Source: Nageia nagi
Taxonomy: Eukaryota > Pinophyta
Assembly: GCA_050084985.1 (NCBI GenBank)
Contig: JBITNC010000001.1
Location: 57,102,001 to 57,166,000 of the forward strand
Direction of reading: 5' to 3'
Length of the DNA stretch: 64,000 nt
The position numbers and the translations under genes are program-made. The notes beneath the pieces were generated by a model. The model was given only the letters and a program-made list of their open reading frames with translations. It had not been told where the DNA came from and did no database searches. Positions 1 to 9,497 of this stretch are shown here, one piece after another (position 1 is the stretch's first letter; each line of letters opens with the position of its first letter).

Positions 1-486
1 ATAACATGAACATCTCTAAACTACCAAGATCACATGAAAGCTCTCAATTCACATCTAACTATCACACAAAATAATCTCACAAAGACAACATAAGATGTAA
101 GTGGTTCCTCTAATGAGAAATACATCCACTAACTAGATCTTTATTTCAATCACAAATACAAATCTCTTACAATCCTCCTAATCTCAACTCCTATGCACTA
201 TCCTATAGCATAAATTTACTCCACAAATATGTGTGTGATCACAAAGAAGGAGCCTTCTATTTATAGGCCAAAGTTCCTCTTTGGATCACCCTTTTATCCA
301 ATGTACAAAAGCATGACATGCACATCCTTTTACCCAAGGGGCATGCTCATGACATTAAGTGTAGGAAAAGTTACATTATTATATTCACTTAAATACTTAA
401 GGTATCAATGATACCCTTACATATTAGTGAACTTACATAGAAGATTATTACAAAACCTTTACAATAATGCATTATACATTCCAACA
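1..486 (-). repeat. LTR of copia family A (cut by the window edge)
   Basis: This is nearly a full LTR of the family also found at 21665-22167, 36447-36838 and 54112-54576. Shared blocks include the GTAAGTGGTTCCTC segment, a run through CTTCTATTTATAG that would hold the TATA region, and the terminal CATTATACATTCCAACA. Read on the minus strand it begins TGTTGGAATG. The first few bases lie outside the window. No internal element sequence adjoins it, so it is a solo or recombined LTR. Confidence 0.75.
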
Positions 487-750
487 CTAAACTCTCAAGA
501 TCTCATGAAAGCTCACAAAACAAATCTAACTCATAAAGCAATCTCACAAAGATAACACAAGATGTAAGTGGTTCCTCTAACTAGTAGTACATCCACTAAT
601 TATATCTTTACTTCAATCACAAATACAACTCTCTTACAATCCTCCTAATCTCAACTGATATAAAATATCAAATGATACTCTTAAGTATTAGTGAACTTAC
701 ATAGAAGATTATTACATAACCTTTACAATAATGCATTATACATTCCAACA
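487..750 (-). repeat. Second, deleted LTR copy of copia family A
   Basis: A second copy follows directly in the same orientation. It lacks about 35 bp of its first end and about 200 bp internally, the join being near 659, and it ends in the same ATTCCAACA. Tandem LTR remnants of this kind usually come from unequal recombination between elements. No gene lies in 1-805. Confidence 0.7.
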
Positions 751-805
751 GTAGATAAGAACCTAACCAACTGATTCTTTCAATCAACATGCAATAACAT
801 ATGAT

Positions 806-1639
806 TGTTTACAAATAAAAATTGAGAGTGCAAATAAGTAAATAAGCAACTATCTACAAACTCAATATTATCTGTATTCTAGCTACGGATAGCAATTTAT
901 TCTAGATAACAGTAAACAACATATAGCAATTCAGAAGTGTAAATGTACCAACCAAGACTGTGATTTATGTACTAACCTCACGGAATGTACCTGACAACGA
1001 AAGACGTAGATATTGGCGATGTAGTGATGATAAGCTACCTTTTCCACAACGTCGTGACCTGCAAGGATGCGAAAAGAGGACCGTGGGCAGTTCGTTTCAG
1101 TAGTATTAGAGCGTCGGTGGTGTTCTTCCGTTCACAAAGAAGCATCGGCGGCCTTATTTTGATAGCTTTGACCTCTCGATTAGGTCCAGATCTTTAGTAT
1201 AGATATCTCAGATGGCAGTATAATATCAGAATTGATCGTAGATGTCAGGAGAGCTCGCGCAAGGAAGCACACAAACCACAGCCTTGTAGGCGGTACCAAG
1301 AGATACCTTAAGGGGTAGCCACTTACAAGACCATACGCGGGATCATGTGTATCCTTGTGTTGTGGACTTACTATTAGATCCCTTATTTATATAGATAATA
1401 GATAATACCGCCCATAGGTCAGCGTGCATCTACATAAATAAGGTTAATTCACAATATTTAAGATAAATACATCAATAAACAAGATAATTCATGCAATATT
1501 CAAGATAAACCGTGCAATATTCATATTCAAGTCAAACATTGATATTATCACTTTAATCCATTCAAGACATATAGTTAGGCTAAGCATATTTCATTAATTT
1601 ATTGATTTAAAAACATAAAATCATTTTTATGTGTTAACA
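806..1639 (-). repeat. 3' LTR of the Tat-like element
   Basis: The 834-bp repeat is nearly collinear with 7887-8715. It differs by scattered substitutions and small indels, notably C-to-T and G-to-A changes in its GC-rich palindromes at about 1079-1153. The purine tract adjoins at 1640, which makes this the 3' LTR in the minus-strand reading. Confidence 0.88.
1079..1153. repeat. GC palindrome cluster, eroded (3' LTR)
   Basis: Three degenerate copies of the GACCGCGGGCGGTC-type motif are centred near 1086, 1116 and 1147, about 30 bp apart. They match position for position the better preserved triplet at 8158-8230 in the other LTR. Confidence 0.65.
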
Positions 1640-1652
1640 GATGCCCCACTTT
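1640..1652 (-). promoter_or_regulatory. Polypurine tract of the Tat-like element
   Basis: On the minus strand the bases abutting the 3' LTR read AAAGTGGGGCATC. This purine-rich tract is placed where plus-strand DNA priming would start. Confidence 0.6.
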
Positions 1653-2036
1653 GGATGTGAAATCGAAAGAATCATGAGGTGACTTGAGATTTTGCATTCA
1701 AAGTAAAACACAATATCATAGCAAACAATTTTGATAAGCAATGATGAACACTAACCATTCCAAACTTGAACAACATCATGATAAAGCTTATAGGTTAAGA
1801 AAACTCCCTTTTGATATTACCTTGGGCATGCTTGCCCCTTGCGTTTTGCTGTAGAAGGTGATAGCTTGATATGTCTGATAATCTGATAATCTTGCTGCAA
1901 TGCTGATGACCCAAGACAACATGCTTGACAACACACATAACAATGACAGAATAGACGACTTAACCACACATGCCGACCAGACGACAACTTGACAAGACCA
2001 TTTCGCAAGACAAAACATGACAACATACATGACACC
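1653..2036. other. Non-coding 3' region of the element
   Basis: No coding signal is seen. The stretch leads from the purine tract into the tandem arrays and already contains GATAAG words like those in the arrays. Confidence 0.5.
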
Positions 2037-2205
2037 TCACAAGACAAGACATGATAACACACATGATCAACTCACAAGACAAGACATGATACCACACATG
2101 ATCAACTCATAAGACAAGACATGATAACACACATGATCAACTCACAAGACAAGACATGATAACACACATGATCAACTCACAAGACAAGACATGATAACAC
2201 ATGAC
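2037..2205. repeat. Tandem array A, 35-bp unit
   Basis: Nearly five head-to-tail copies of a 35-bp unit contain CACAAGACAAGACATGATAA followed by an ACATGATCAACT part. Copies differ by single bases only. Confidence 0.9.
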
Positions 2206-2221
2206 AACGCAAGATAACCAT

Positions 2222-2850
2222 AACCATACACAAGGGAGAGCTAAGTTCCGCACACTCGGCCTTCGCACCAAGAGGTGTACCGCAGTTGCACAAGAACCGA
2301 ACTCCGCAAAACAATGATAAGCTGATGGGGAGAGCTAAGTTCCATACAACTGAGCCTTCACACTGGTTGCAGTCACATAAGAACTGAACTCTGCAAAACA
2401 ATGATAAGCTGATATGTGAGAGCTAAGTTCCACACAACTGAGCCTTCGCACTAAGTTGCATAAGAACCGAACTCCGCAAAACAATGATAAGCTGATGGGG
2501 AGAGCTAAGTTCCATACAACTGAGCCTTCACACTGGCTGCAGTCACATAAGAACCGAACTCCGCAAAATAAGTGATAAGCTGATATGTGAGAGCTAAGTT
2601 CCACACAACTGAGCCTTCACACCAAGTTGCATAAGAACCGAACTCCGCAAAACAATGATAAGCTGATGGGGAGAGCTAAGTTCCATACAACTGAGCCTTC
2701 ACACTGGCTGCAGTCACATAAGAACCGAACTCCGCAAAACAAGTGATAAGCTAATGGGGAGAGCTAAGTTCCATACAACTGAGCCTTCACACTGGCTGCA
2801 GTCACATAAGAACCGAACTCTACAAAACAAGTGATAAACTGATGGAGCTG
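2222..2850. repeat. Tandem array B, 80-90-bp unit
   Basis: About seven units each contain GAGAGCTAAGTTCC, an ACTGAGCCTTC block, AAGAACCGAACTC and the end ATGATAAGCTGAT. Two subtypes, with and without the GCTGCAGTCACA block, mostly alternate, which gives a higher-order period near 165 bp. Confidence 0.9.
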
Positions 2851-2859
2851 ACACTCCAC

Positions 2860-3245
2860 CAAGAAGCATGATAAGCTGATAATGGGAGTTGGACTCCTCT
2901 CATAAACACATGATAAGCTGACTATGGGAGCTGAACTCCACTCATAGGCACATGATAATCGGACTATGGGAGCTGAACTCCACTCATAAGCACATGATAA
3001 GCTGACTATGGGAGCTGGACTCCACTCATAGGCACATGATAAGCTGACTATGGGAGCTGAACTCCACTCATAAGCACATGATAAGCTGACTATGGGAGCT
3101 GGACTCCACTCATAAGCACATGATAAGCTGAATATGGGAGCTAGACTCCACTCATAAGCACATGATAAGCTAAATATGGGAGCTGAACTCCACTCATAAG
3201 CACATGATGAGCTGACTATGGGAGCTGGGACTCCACTCATAAGCA
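2860..3245. repeat. Tandem array C, 42-bp unit
   Basis: About nine units contain ATGGGAGCTGAACTCC, ACTCATAAGCAC and ATGATAAGCTGACT. The unit is a multiple of three, so an apparent 160-residue minus-strand ORF made of 14-residue repeats runs through it. I treat that ORF as a by-product of the period. Confidence 0.9.
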
Positions 3246-3264
3246 TGATAATCTAATCACTTGG

Positions 3265-3545
3265 GTCTGCAAACATGAAAACTCAAAGCAATATTCTCCT
3301 GGATACATCATTCATCAAACACCTATGACGCACACATGATACTTAGATAAGCTGATAATTCAGATCTGCAAACACGAAACTCCAAGGCAATATTCTCCTG
3401 ATATATCATTCGTTAAACACCTATGACGCACACATGATACTTAGATAAGCTGATAATTCAGATTTGCAAACACGAAACTTCAAGGCAATATTCTCCTGGA
3501 TATATCATTCGTCAAACATCTATGATGCACTCATGATACTCAATA
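3265..3545. repeat. Tandem array D, about 98-bp unit
   Basis: Three units start near 3269, 3368 and 3466. Each contains GCAAACACGAAAC, GCAATATTCTCCTG, CACCTATGACGCACACATGA and TAGATAAGCTGATAA. Confidence 0.85.
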
Positions 3546-3565
3546 AACTGATTTTCTAGATAAAG

Positions 3566-3631
3566 GAACGCAGGCAGTCCTTTCCTACTGACTTAAAACG
3601 CCGGCGGTCTTCACTAAGGCCGCGGGCGGTC
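3566..3631. repeat. GC palindrome cluster upstream of the PMD gene
   Basis: Three motifs (GAACGCAGGCAGTC, AACGCCGGCGGTC, GGCCGCGGGCGGTC) are centred near 3573, 3603 and 3625. The cluster lies about 145 bp upstream of the TATA box of the PMD gene, where promoter elements would be expected. Confidence 0.7.
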
Positions 3632-3774
3632 TTTTTCTTGAAGATTCATCAAAAACTGTGAAAATCACGTCCCTGCGAATCACCTCTGGATTCCAAATTG
3701 ATGCCTGATTGCTCATCCACGCATGCCAAATGCTCAAATCAAAATTAGTCTTGAAGTGTGTGCCCTAACCTTTC

Positions 3775-3781
3775 TATAAAA
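3775..3781 (+). promoter_or_regulatory. TATA box of the antisense PMD gene
   Basis: CTATAAAAGGGG is a strong TATA box about 150 bp upstream of the first PMD start codon, on the strand opposite to gag. Transcription would start near 3805. It suggests the PMD gene had its own promoter and was not made from the LTR transcript. Confidence 0.6.
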
Positions 3782-3927
3782 GGGGCCCCACCCTTCCTCA
3801 TTTGATCACCTTATCATTTTCATAGCTGAGAGCATCCCAGGGCTCAAGAGACTGATTTAGAGAGGTTTAGCTGGTGCTTTTGTCACTATCGCTAAATAAT
3901 TCTTCCTGTATTGCTATGCTGCACACT

Positions 3928-6191
3928 ATGGCCCTACCGATCACACGCCGAGAGGGACACAGAGCTACCTTGGTGGCTGATTCTCCTGCTGGTCATCAGG
4001 TACTCTACCTCTTCTACCTTTTTCATGCTATGTTTTTGTTTCTCTTCAAGTTTTAGCTGCCTGTACACCAACTTTTCCGAATTGCCCCTAGGGTTTTACT
4101 GTTGCATACCCTAGCTCTGCATTTTTCTCTTTTTAGTCTGCTTTTTGAACTTCCAGTGCCATGGCTACCTTATGCTCACCTGTACGAACCTGCACCCCAA
4201 ATTTTATTGCCCTTTTTCACGGAAACAGGACCGCAGGCGATCCTTTCTGCCCTAGTTTGGACCGTGGGTGGTCCTTCTTACCTGTAGTAGACCATGGGCG
4301 GTCCTCATTTTCTTGTACTATTTTTTGCTATTTGCATTTCACATCTTGATACTGACTTGCCTTTCGTCCTTCTTTTCTTGCAGAGCCGTGCATACCTTAT
4401 GCATCCATCCGGTAAGAGTGCCTCCTTCACCACTGCCCAACAGTGGCCCCAAACTGATGCAGCCCGGAGTATTCTAGAGGATATTTCATTTAGCCACCTT
4501 GCATTTGTTGAATATGTGTTTCATGACCGCAACATGCTTACAGCTTTGATGGAGAGGTGGGATCCGAATTCCAACACCTTTCACCTTCCCACCGGTGAGA
4601 TTACAGTGACCTTAGAGGATATCTACAGGATCATTAGACTTCCTATCAGGGGGAAACTAGTGAAGATGATTCCTGTTTCGAGTTTGGGACAGGCAGAGGT
4701 ATGGGCTACATGGTTGACGGGATCAGACGAAGTAAATCATAGGAAGAGAGGTGTGTCCCTAGTGCGACATGTGCCAGAGGATCCTCCAGCACGGGGTGAC
4801 CTGCGATGAGGCTCCTCATTGCCTGCCTTCTAGATGCTATTGTCTATCCAGACAAGAGTAGTGAGACCTTCCCAGTGGGTATGATTCCTATTATTCAGGA
4901 CATGGTTATACACAGACAGTGATATGCATGGTGCCCCGCAATACTAGCACAACTTTATCATGATCTCCACGGCTTTGCAGAGGTGGAGAGAAAGGGGAGA
5001 CAGGTGGCTCACTCTATGATCCTGCAGGTGTGGGCCTATGAACACATCACTATTTCTAGACCAACTATACTGCCCCTAGACCAGCCGGATGATGCCCCCA
5101 CCTGGCAACGGTGGGCGATGACCGAGGTACCAACTTTCCTAACATAGACCTAGAGGGATGGCGTGTGCGACTTGACTTACTATAGGAGGTGCAGATCTAC
5201 TGGCATCCTTATCGAGGAGGTGTACCAGAGTGGGAGGAAGACCTAGAGGAGATGACATGGGTGAGACACCCTACCTACCTACAGGCACGTAGGGCTTTAG
5301 TGGAGCCGTACAGGCCAGAACGGGTACTCCGTCAATTCGGCCTCAAGCAGGGTATACCGAATGACTGCAGGATAGTGGTGCGCTACTACCGTAGCAGACA
5401 CCTCTCGGAGGATTACGAGCCAGTGCCAGACTGGGATCCAGACTGGGAGTCCCCCAGGAGGACTCCGACTATGATGTCGATGATGACATAGATGGACCTG
5501 ATCATACAGAGGACTATCTAGACTGGTGGAGGACACGCCTGCCCTCACCACATAGGCATTCACGATACTGACATGGGTGACGATGCATGGGAGGATGAGG
5601 ACCCAAGAGACACAGAGACCGGGTGGGACACTCCCTTCACCACGGGAGGATGGGGAGGGGAGAGTAGCTCTTCATACGCTCGTGACACATTTCTAGATGC
5701 AGGGCATGACGACAATGAGGAGACTGATCCGGACCAGGACAAATATGAACCTGAATATAAGACGGAATCAGACTGGGAGGATGAAGACTATGATGAAGAT
5801 GATGATGGTAAACTACTTTCTCTTTTACTTTGCTTTGACTTTCTTTTTTCATAATACGCAAGGAACTAACATGATATGTTAATGCTATGTCACAGATCCT
5901 GAGGTTGAGATTGCTAGGCTGCGTAGCCAAATCAATCAGAAGGATGAGGAGATCAGAGAGCTACAGGGCCATCTACGATTCGGAGGAGGAGATTATGCCA
6001 GTATCTATCAAGACTTACAGGCGGCCAACAAAGAAATCAAGGTCCTCTACGAGCAGCTTCGCCAGGCTGAGAGACAGATCGGCGAGGAGAAGGCCCGCGC
6101 AGAGAAATACAGGGCACGGTGCGGAGGTGGCACCTCTAGCAGGGCTACTAGCTCTAGTGTAGGGGGTGGGGGGTCTAGTAGGAGATTTTAA
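3928..6191 (+). pseudogene. Plant mobile domain (PMD) protein, antisense extra gene of the retrotransposon
   Basis: Three exons can be read: 3928-3999, 4384-5807 and 5896-6191. The introns have GT/AG ends (4000-4383 and 5808-5895) and keep the frame. The product has a short start (MALPITRREGHR), a PMD core with FHLPTGEITVTLEDIY near 4580-4630 and RVLRQFGLKQGIP near 5320-5360, the conserved DYLDWWRTRLPSP near 5510-5545, an acidic linker, and a C-terminal coiled coil (EIARLRSQINQKDEEIRELQ) ending in a Gly/Ser tail. PMD occurs in host silencing and meristem proteins and as captured ORFs in transposons; its role in retrotransposons is unknown. The gene is dead: there is a frameshift at about 4804, a TGA at about 4920, a frameshift at about 5130, an in-frame stop near 5186, and further shifts near 5480-5570. 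Identification is by motif and order only. Confidence 0.85.
4229..4303. repeat. GC palindrome cluster inside intron 1 of the PMD gene
   Basis: GACCGCAGGCGATC, GACCGTGGGTGGTC and GACCATGGGCGGTC are centred at about 4236, 4267 and 4297. Each is followed by a T/C-rich spacer, giving a 30-31-bp period. Confidence 0.75.
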
Positions 6192-6578
6192 ATCACTCTA
6201 TGTAATCTCATTCAGTTTGCATTGTAAACAAAAACATTTTGATCATGATATATAAAACATAAACTTTGGTACCTGATTTAATCTTTGTTCATGTACTTGT
6301 GATGCGTGAATTTGATGTTCCGTGATCCTTCCGAACGAACGCCAACGATACGATCTGAAATCTTGACCTTTCATGTTGCGAACGTACGTGGAATCTTTTG
6401 CTTTTCTCTGTTTATCTACTAAAAGAGGACCGTCGGCAGCCCTATTATCACGAAATACAACACCGGTGCTCCTGTTATAACGTCATAAATCTTCCCAATC
6501 TCCTGACCATGACGTCCGTTAATGACCTGAACCAACTACGTGTTCCTCTCCTTTTTTTTTTTATATATATATTTCGCT
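6192..6578. other. 3' flank of the PMD gene and junction with gag
   Basis: No coding signal is seen. The stretch holds two more palindrome motifs (centres about 6435 and 6466) and a T-run followed by TATATATA at about 6550-6570. Protease and the rest of pol would be expected here, so the pol deletion lies in or near this interval. Confidence 0.55.
6428..6472. repeat. GC palindrome pair downstream of the PMD gene
   Basis: GACCGTCGGCAGCC and AACACCGGTGCTCC are spaced 31 bp apart. They resemble the triplets elsewhere in the element, but no third copy is recognisable. Confidence 0.55.
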
Positions 6579-7796
6579 CTACCAAATGATACCCCCAGAG
6601 GGCCTGGCGCTTCCCCTGGTGTCAACCTTGCAAGCATCTTCAAGAAAGATCATATTGATATGCTGTTCTTCTCCTGTATCTTTAACTTTTTCTGGACATA
6701 CATAGAATCCATCTTCTATGAGCTTCTGTATTCTATCTCTAAGGTTCCCACATCCATTAGTGGCATGACCTTTAGCCTGATGATATTCACAATACCTGTC
6801 TTCCTTATACCAATGAGGTTTTTCTGCTGTAGGATCCTCTTCACGCTTTGGTAAAAGTTGTAATAACCCCTTTTCCACAAGGTCTTTTAGGATATGTCTT
6901 GGAGGTATAGGAAATCTCACATATTTCTTTCCCTTTGTCTCACTTGTCTTTTCAGCTACATGGACAGCTTTCTCTTTCTTTGGCGATTGTGGTCTCTTAT
7001 CCTTTGCTTTTGCCTTTTCATTGTTACCATACTTTACAAGCCCTAGCTTCACAAGGACTTTTTCTTTCTCTAACAATTTATACGTCATATCGGAAAATGT
7101 GAGATGTGTATAATCAATAACATATGATTGTAGGGGCAATATAACAGCTTCTTTAAAAATGTTATTTACCTCTTTTTCTGTTAACTTGGTCTTTACCTGC
7201 TGCCATGTCTTTTTAAACCTTACAACAAATTTATCCAGTTGCTCATCACTATCCTGTTTAATAGCACATAAATCTGATAGCATAACCTCCTTCTTGATGT
7301 TATGCTTATATTGCTCCAGAAACAAATCACTGAATTCTGCAAATGATGTAATGGACCCTTCAGATAAGCCATAAAACCATTCTCGTGCATCTCCTTCCAA
7401 GCTCTGGGGGAAGAATTTAGCCTACAATCTTTGGTCTGTACCAATTGTGAGTTCACATTCATCCTTAAATCCTTGTATATGTCTCCTTGGATCTCCTCCA
7501 CCATTGAACTTACTGAATTTTGGCTTTTTGTAATCGGCTGGTGGCATATGCCTACGAATGTCATCACATAAAGGACTACCGAATTCGAAAGACTCGTTAG
7601 GCGGAGCTGATCTCCTTATCAATCTATCTATCTGCCTCTGCATACCTTCCATTATAGCCTGAACATTACTGTTGTCACCCTCAGCGCTATGTTGCATTCC
7701 TCCGGATCCCTCCGGATCATCATGTCTGATTTCTACCAATAATTCATCCAAATCCCTTTTTGAAAGACTATGCAAGAATAACTTAAGCTGATCCAT
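6579..7796 (-). pseudogene. Gypsy gag polyprotein, one in-frame stop
   Basis: Reading on the minus strand from the ATG at 7796, the frame is open to 6579 (about 405 codons) except for one TAG at 7422-7424. The capsid-type region includes KFNGGGDPRRHIQGFKDE and EGDAREWFYGLSEGSI, as in the retrotransposon gag family. Near the C-terminus a finger-like motif (YCEYHQAKGHATNGC) is typical of this gypsy branch. Gag would form the particle that packages element RNA. The frame ends at a TAG shortly after the finger, with no protease beyond. Apart from the one stop the gag is well preserved, so the loss of pol may have preceded insertion. Confidence 0.85.
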
Positions 7797-7865
7797 GATT
7801 AAACACTCTCAAAATAGATATTAGTTCTAACTAAAACCTTTAAGGTTTTAGCACAATGATGTGTA

Positions 7866-7884
7866 GTTCACGTCGGGTTCACCA
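7866..7884 (-). promoter_or_regulatory. Primer binding site of the Tat-like element
   Basis: On the minus strand, two bases after the 5' LTR, the sequence reads TGGTGAACCCGACGTGAAC. It has the TGG start expected for pairing with the CCA end of a tRNA. I cannot assign the tRNA without a search. Confidence 0.7.
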
Positions 7885-7886
7885 AA

Positions 7887-8715
7887 TGTTTACAAATAAA
7901 AATTGAGAGTGCAAATAAGTAAATAAGCAACTATCTACAAACTCAATATTATCTGTATTCTAGCTACGGATAGCAATTTATTCTAGATAACAGTAAACAA
8001 CATATAGCAATTCAGAAGTGTAAATGTACCAACCAAGACTGTGATTTATGTACTAACCTCACGGAACGTACCTGACAACGAAAGACGAGATATTGGCGAT
8101 GTAGTGATGATAAGCTGCCTTTTCCATAAGTCGTGACCTGCAAGGATGCGAAAAGAGGACCGCGGCGGTCGTTTCAGTAGTATTAGAGCACCGGCGGTGT
8201 TCTTCTGTTCACAAAGAAGCGCTGGCGGCCTTATTTTGATAGCTTTGACCTCTCGATTAGGTCCAGATCTTCAGTATAGATATCTCAGATGGCAGTATAA
8301 TATCAGAATTGATCGCAGATGTCAGGAGAGCTCGCGAAGGAAGCACACAAACCACAGCCTTGTAGGCGGTACCAAGAGATACCTTAAGGGGTAGCCACTT
8401 ACAAGACCATATGCGGGATCATGTGTATCCTTGTGTTGTGGACTTACTATTAGATCCCTTATTTATATAGATAATAGATAATACCGCCCATAGGTCGGCG
8501 TGCATCTACATAAATAAGGTTAATTCACAATATTTAAGATAAATACATCAATAAATAAGATAATTCATGCAATATTCAAGATAAACTATGCAATATTCAT
8601 ATTCAAGCCAAACATTGATATTATCACTTTAATCCATTCAAGACATATAGTTAGGCTAAGCATATTTCATTAATTTATTGATTTAAAAACATAAAATCAT
8701 TTTTATGTGTTAACA
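7887..8715 (-). repeat. 5' LTR of the Tat-like element
   Basis: This 829-bp repeat pairs with 806-1639 and adjoins the primer site. It includes a palindrome triplet near 8158-8230 and the word GATGATAAGCTGCC near 8105, related to the core of the internal arrays. Confidence 0.88.
8158..8230. repeat. GC palindrome cluster (5' LTR), best preserved
   Basis: GACCGCGGCGGTC (8158-8170), CACCGGCGGTG (8189-8199) and a GCGCTGGCGGC form centred near 8224 are exactly 30 bp apart centre to centre. Confidence 0.75.
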
Positions 8716-8945
8716 ATGATATGAAATGATCTAAGTATACAATATGGTTTAAAATGATGCAACTGTAGTGTACCATATTATATAAAATTATCTAAATACA
8801 TCATATGATATGAAATAATATATTTAGTATGAAATGATGTAATTGCACCATATGATATGAACTGATCCAAGTGCACCATATGATATGAAATGATCCAAGT
8901 GCACCATATGATATGAAATGATCTAACTACACCATATAGTCTGAA
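8716..8945. repeat. AT-rich tandem repeat, 28-bp unit
   Basis: Units of the form ACCATATGATATGAAATGAT recur every 28 bp, clearest at 8847, 8875, 8903 and 8931, with decayed copies back to 8716. The left flank of the Tat-like element (ACATATGAT at 797-805) joins this unit perfectly, so the element landed inside or at the edge of the array. Confidence 0.8.
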
Positions 8946-9497
8946 AAAATATAAATATAGTTTCATGGTATGTAATAATTTGAGGATACAAAATTCATAG
9001 AAATAATAAAGATTCCCTCAAATTCTTTGATAATGATGAAGCACTTTGGAATAGACCTTTATAGTATAAGCAACTCTTATTGCATTATTCCTAGGATGAA
9101 TCATTATATATGAATTATTTGATAAGATGCATGATGCAAATATAGTTTCATACTCTATAATGAATGCAAGAAATAAAATGGGTACAAGCTAAGTGCTCTA
9201 CCCCCTCAGTTGCTCTTCTTGAAAAAACTAAAAAAAATCAAAATGATACAAGTGTCTAACAAAGTTTCCATAAGTGTCTAGATAATGTTCCAAGTGCTCT
9301 ACACCTTCTACTTTGATCTACCTTAAAAAAATAAAAAAACTTGAAATGTTACAAGTTCTCACCTAATATTCCAAGTGCTTTATCCCCTTAGCTTGGTTGT
9401 AAATACTCTAACAAATATGGATATAAAATATAGAAGAATACATAAAGCCTAATAATTATTTGATAAGATGCATGATGTAGAAATGATTTCATGTATT
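8946..9497. other. AT-rich stretch without recognisable features
   Basis: No ORF or element signature is seen. Two imperfect repeats contain AAGTGCTCTACMCC-type words near 9200 and 9290. Confidence 0.4.

Larger units (their letters stand above)
806..8715 (-). mobile_element. Non-autonomous Ty3/gypsy element, Tat-like layout, with an antisense PMD gene
   Basis: Two similar LTRs (806-1639 and 7887-8715) flank the element, and both outer sides carry ATGAT (801-805 and 8716-8720), which defines one insertion event. LTRs begin TGTTTACAAA and end GTTAACA. Gag lies next to the 5' LTR on the minus strand, but no protease, reverse transcriptase, RNase H or integrase could be found between gag and the 3' LTR. 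That space holds a plus-strand PMD gene and four tandem-repeat arrays. Extra antisense ORFs and repeat-rich 3' regions are known for the plant Tat/Ogre lineage, so the lineage call is by analogy. Without pol the element must have relied on enzymes supplied in trans, or lost pol after insertion. Confidence 0.85.

Noticed and set aside
1-486. Possible CRISPR-like or satellite array from repeated GTTCCTC blocks
   Set aside because: The repeats are two LTR copies of a family seen elsewhere in the window, not short spaced repeats.
2764-3246. A 160-residue minus-strand ORF of 14-residue repeats
   Set aside because: The 42-bp tandem unit is a multiple of three, so any stop-free unit yields a long frame. 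No start context or related protein supports it.
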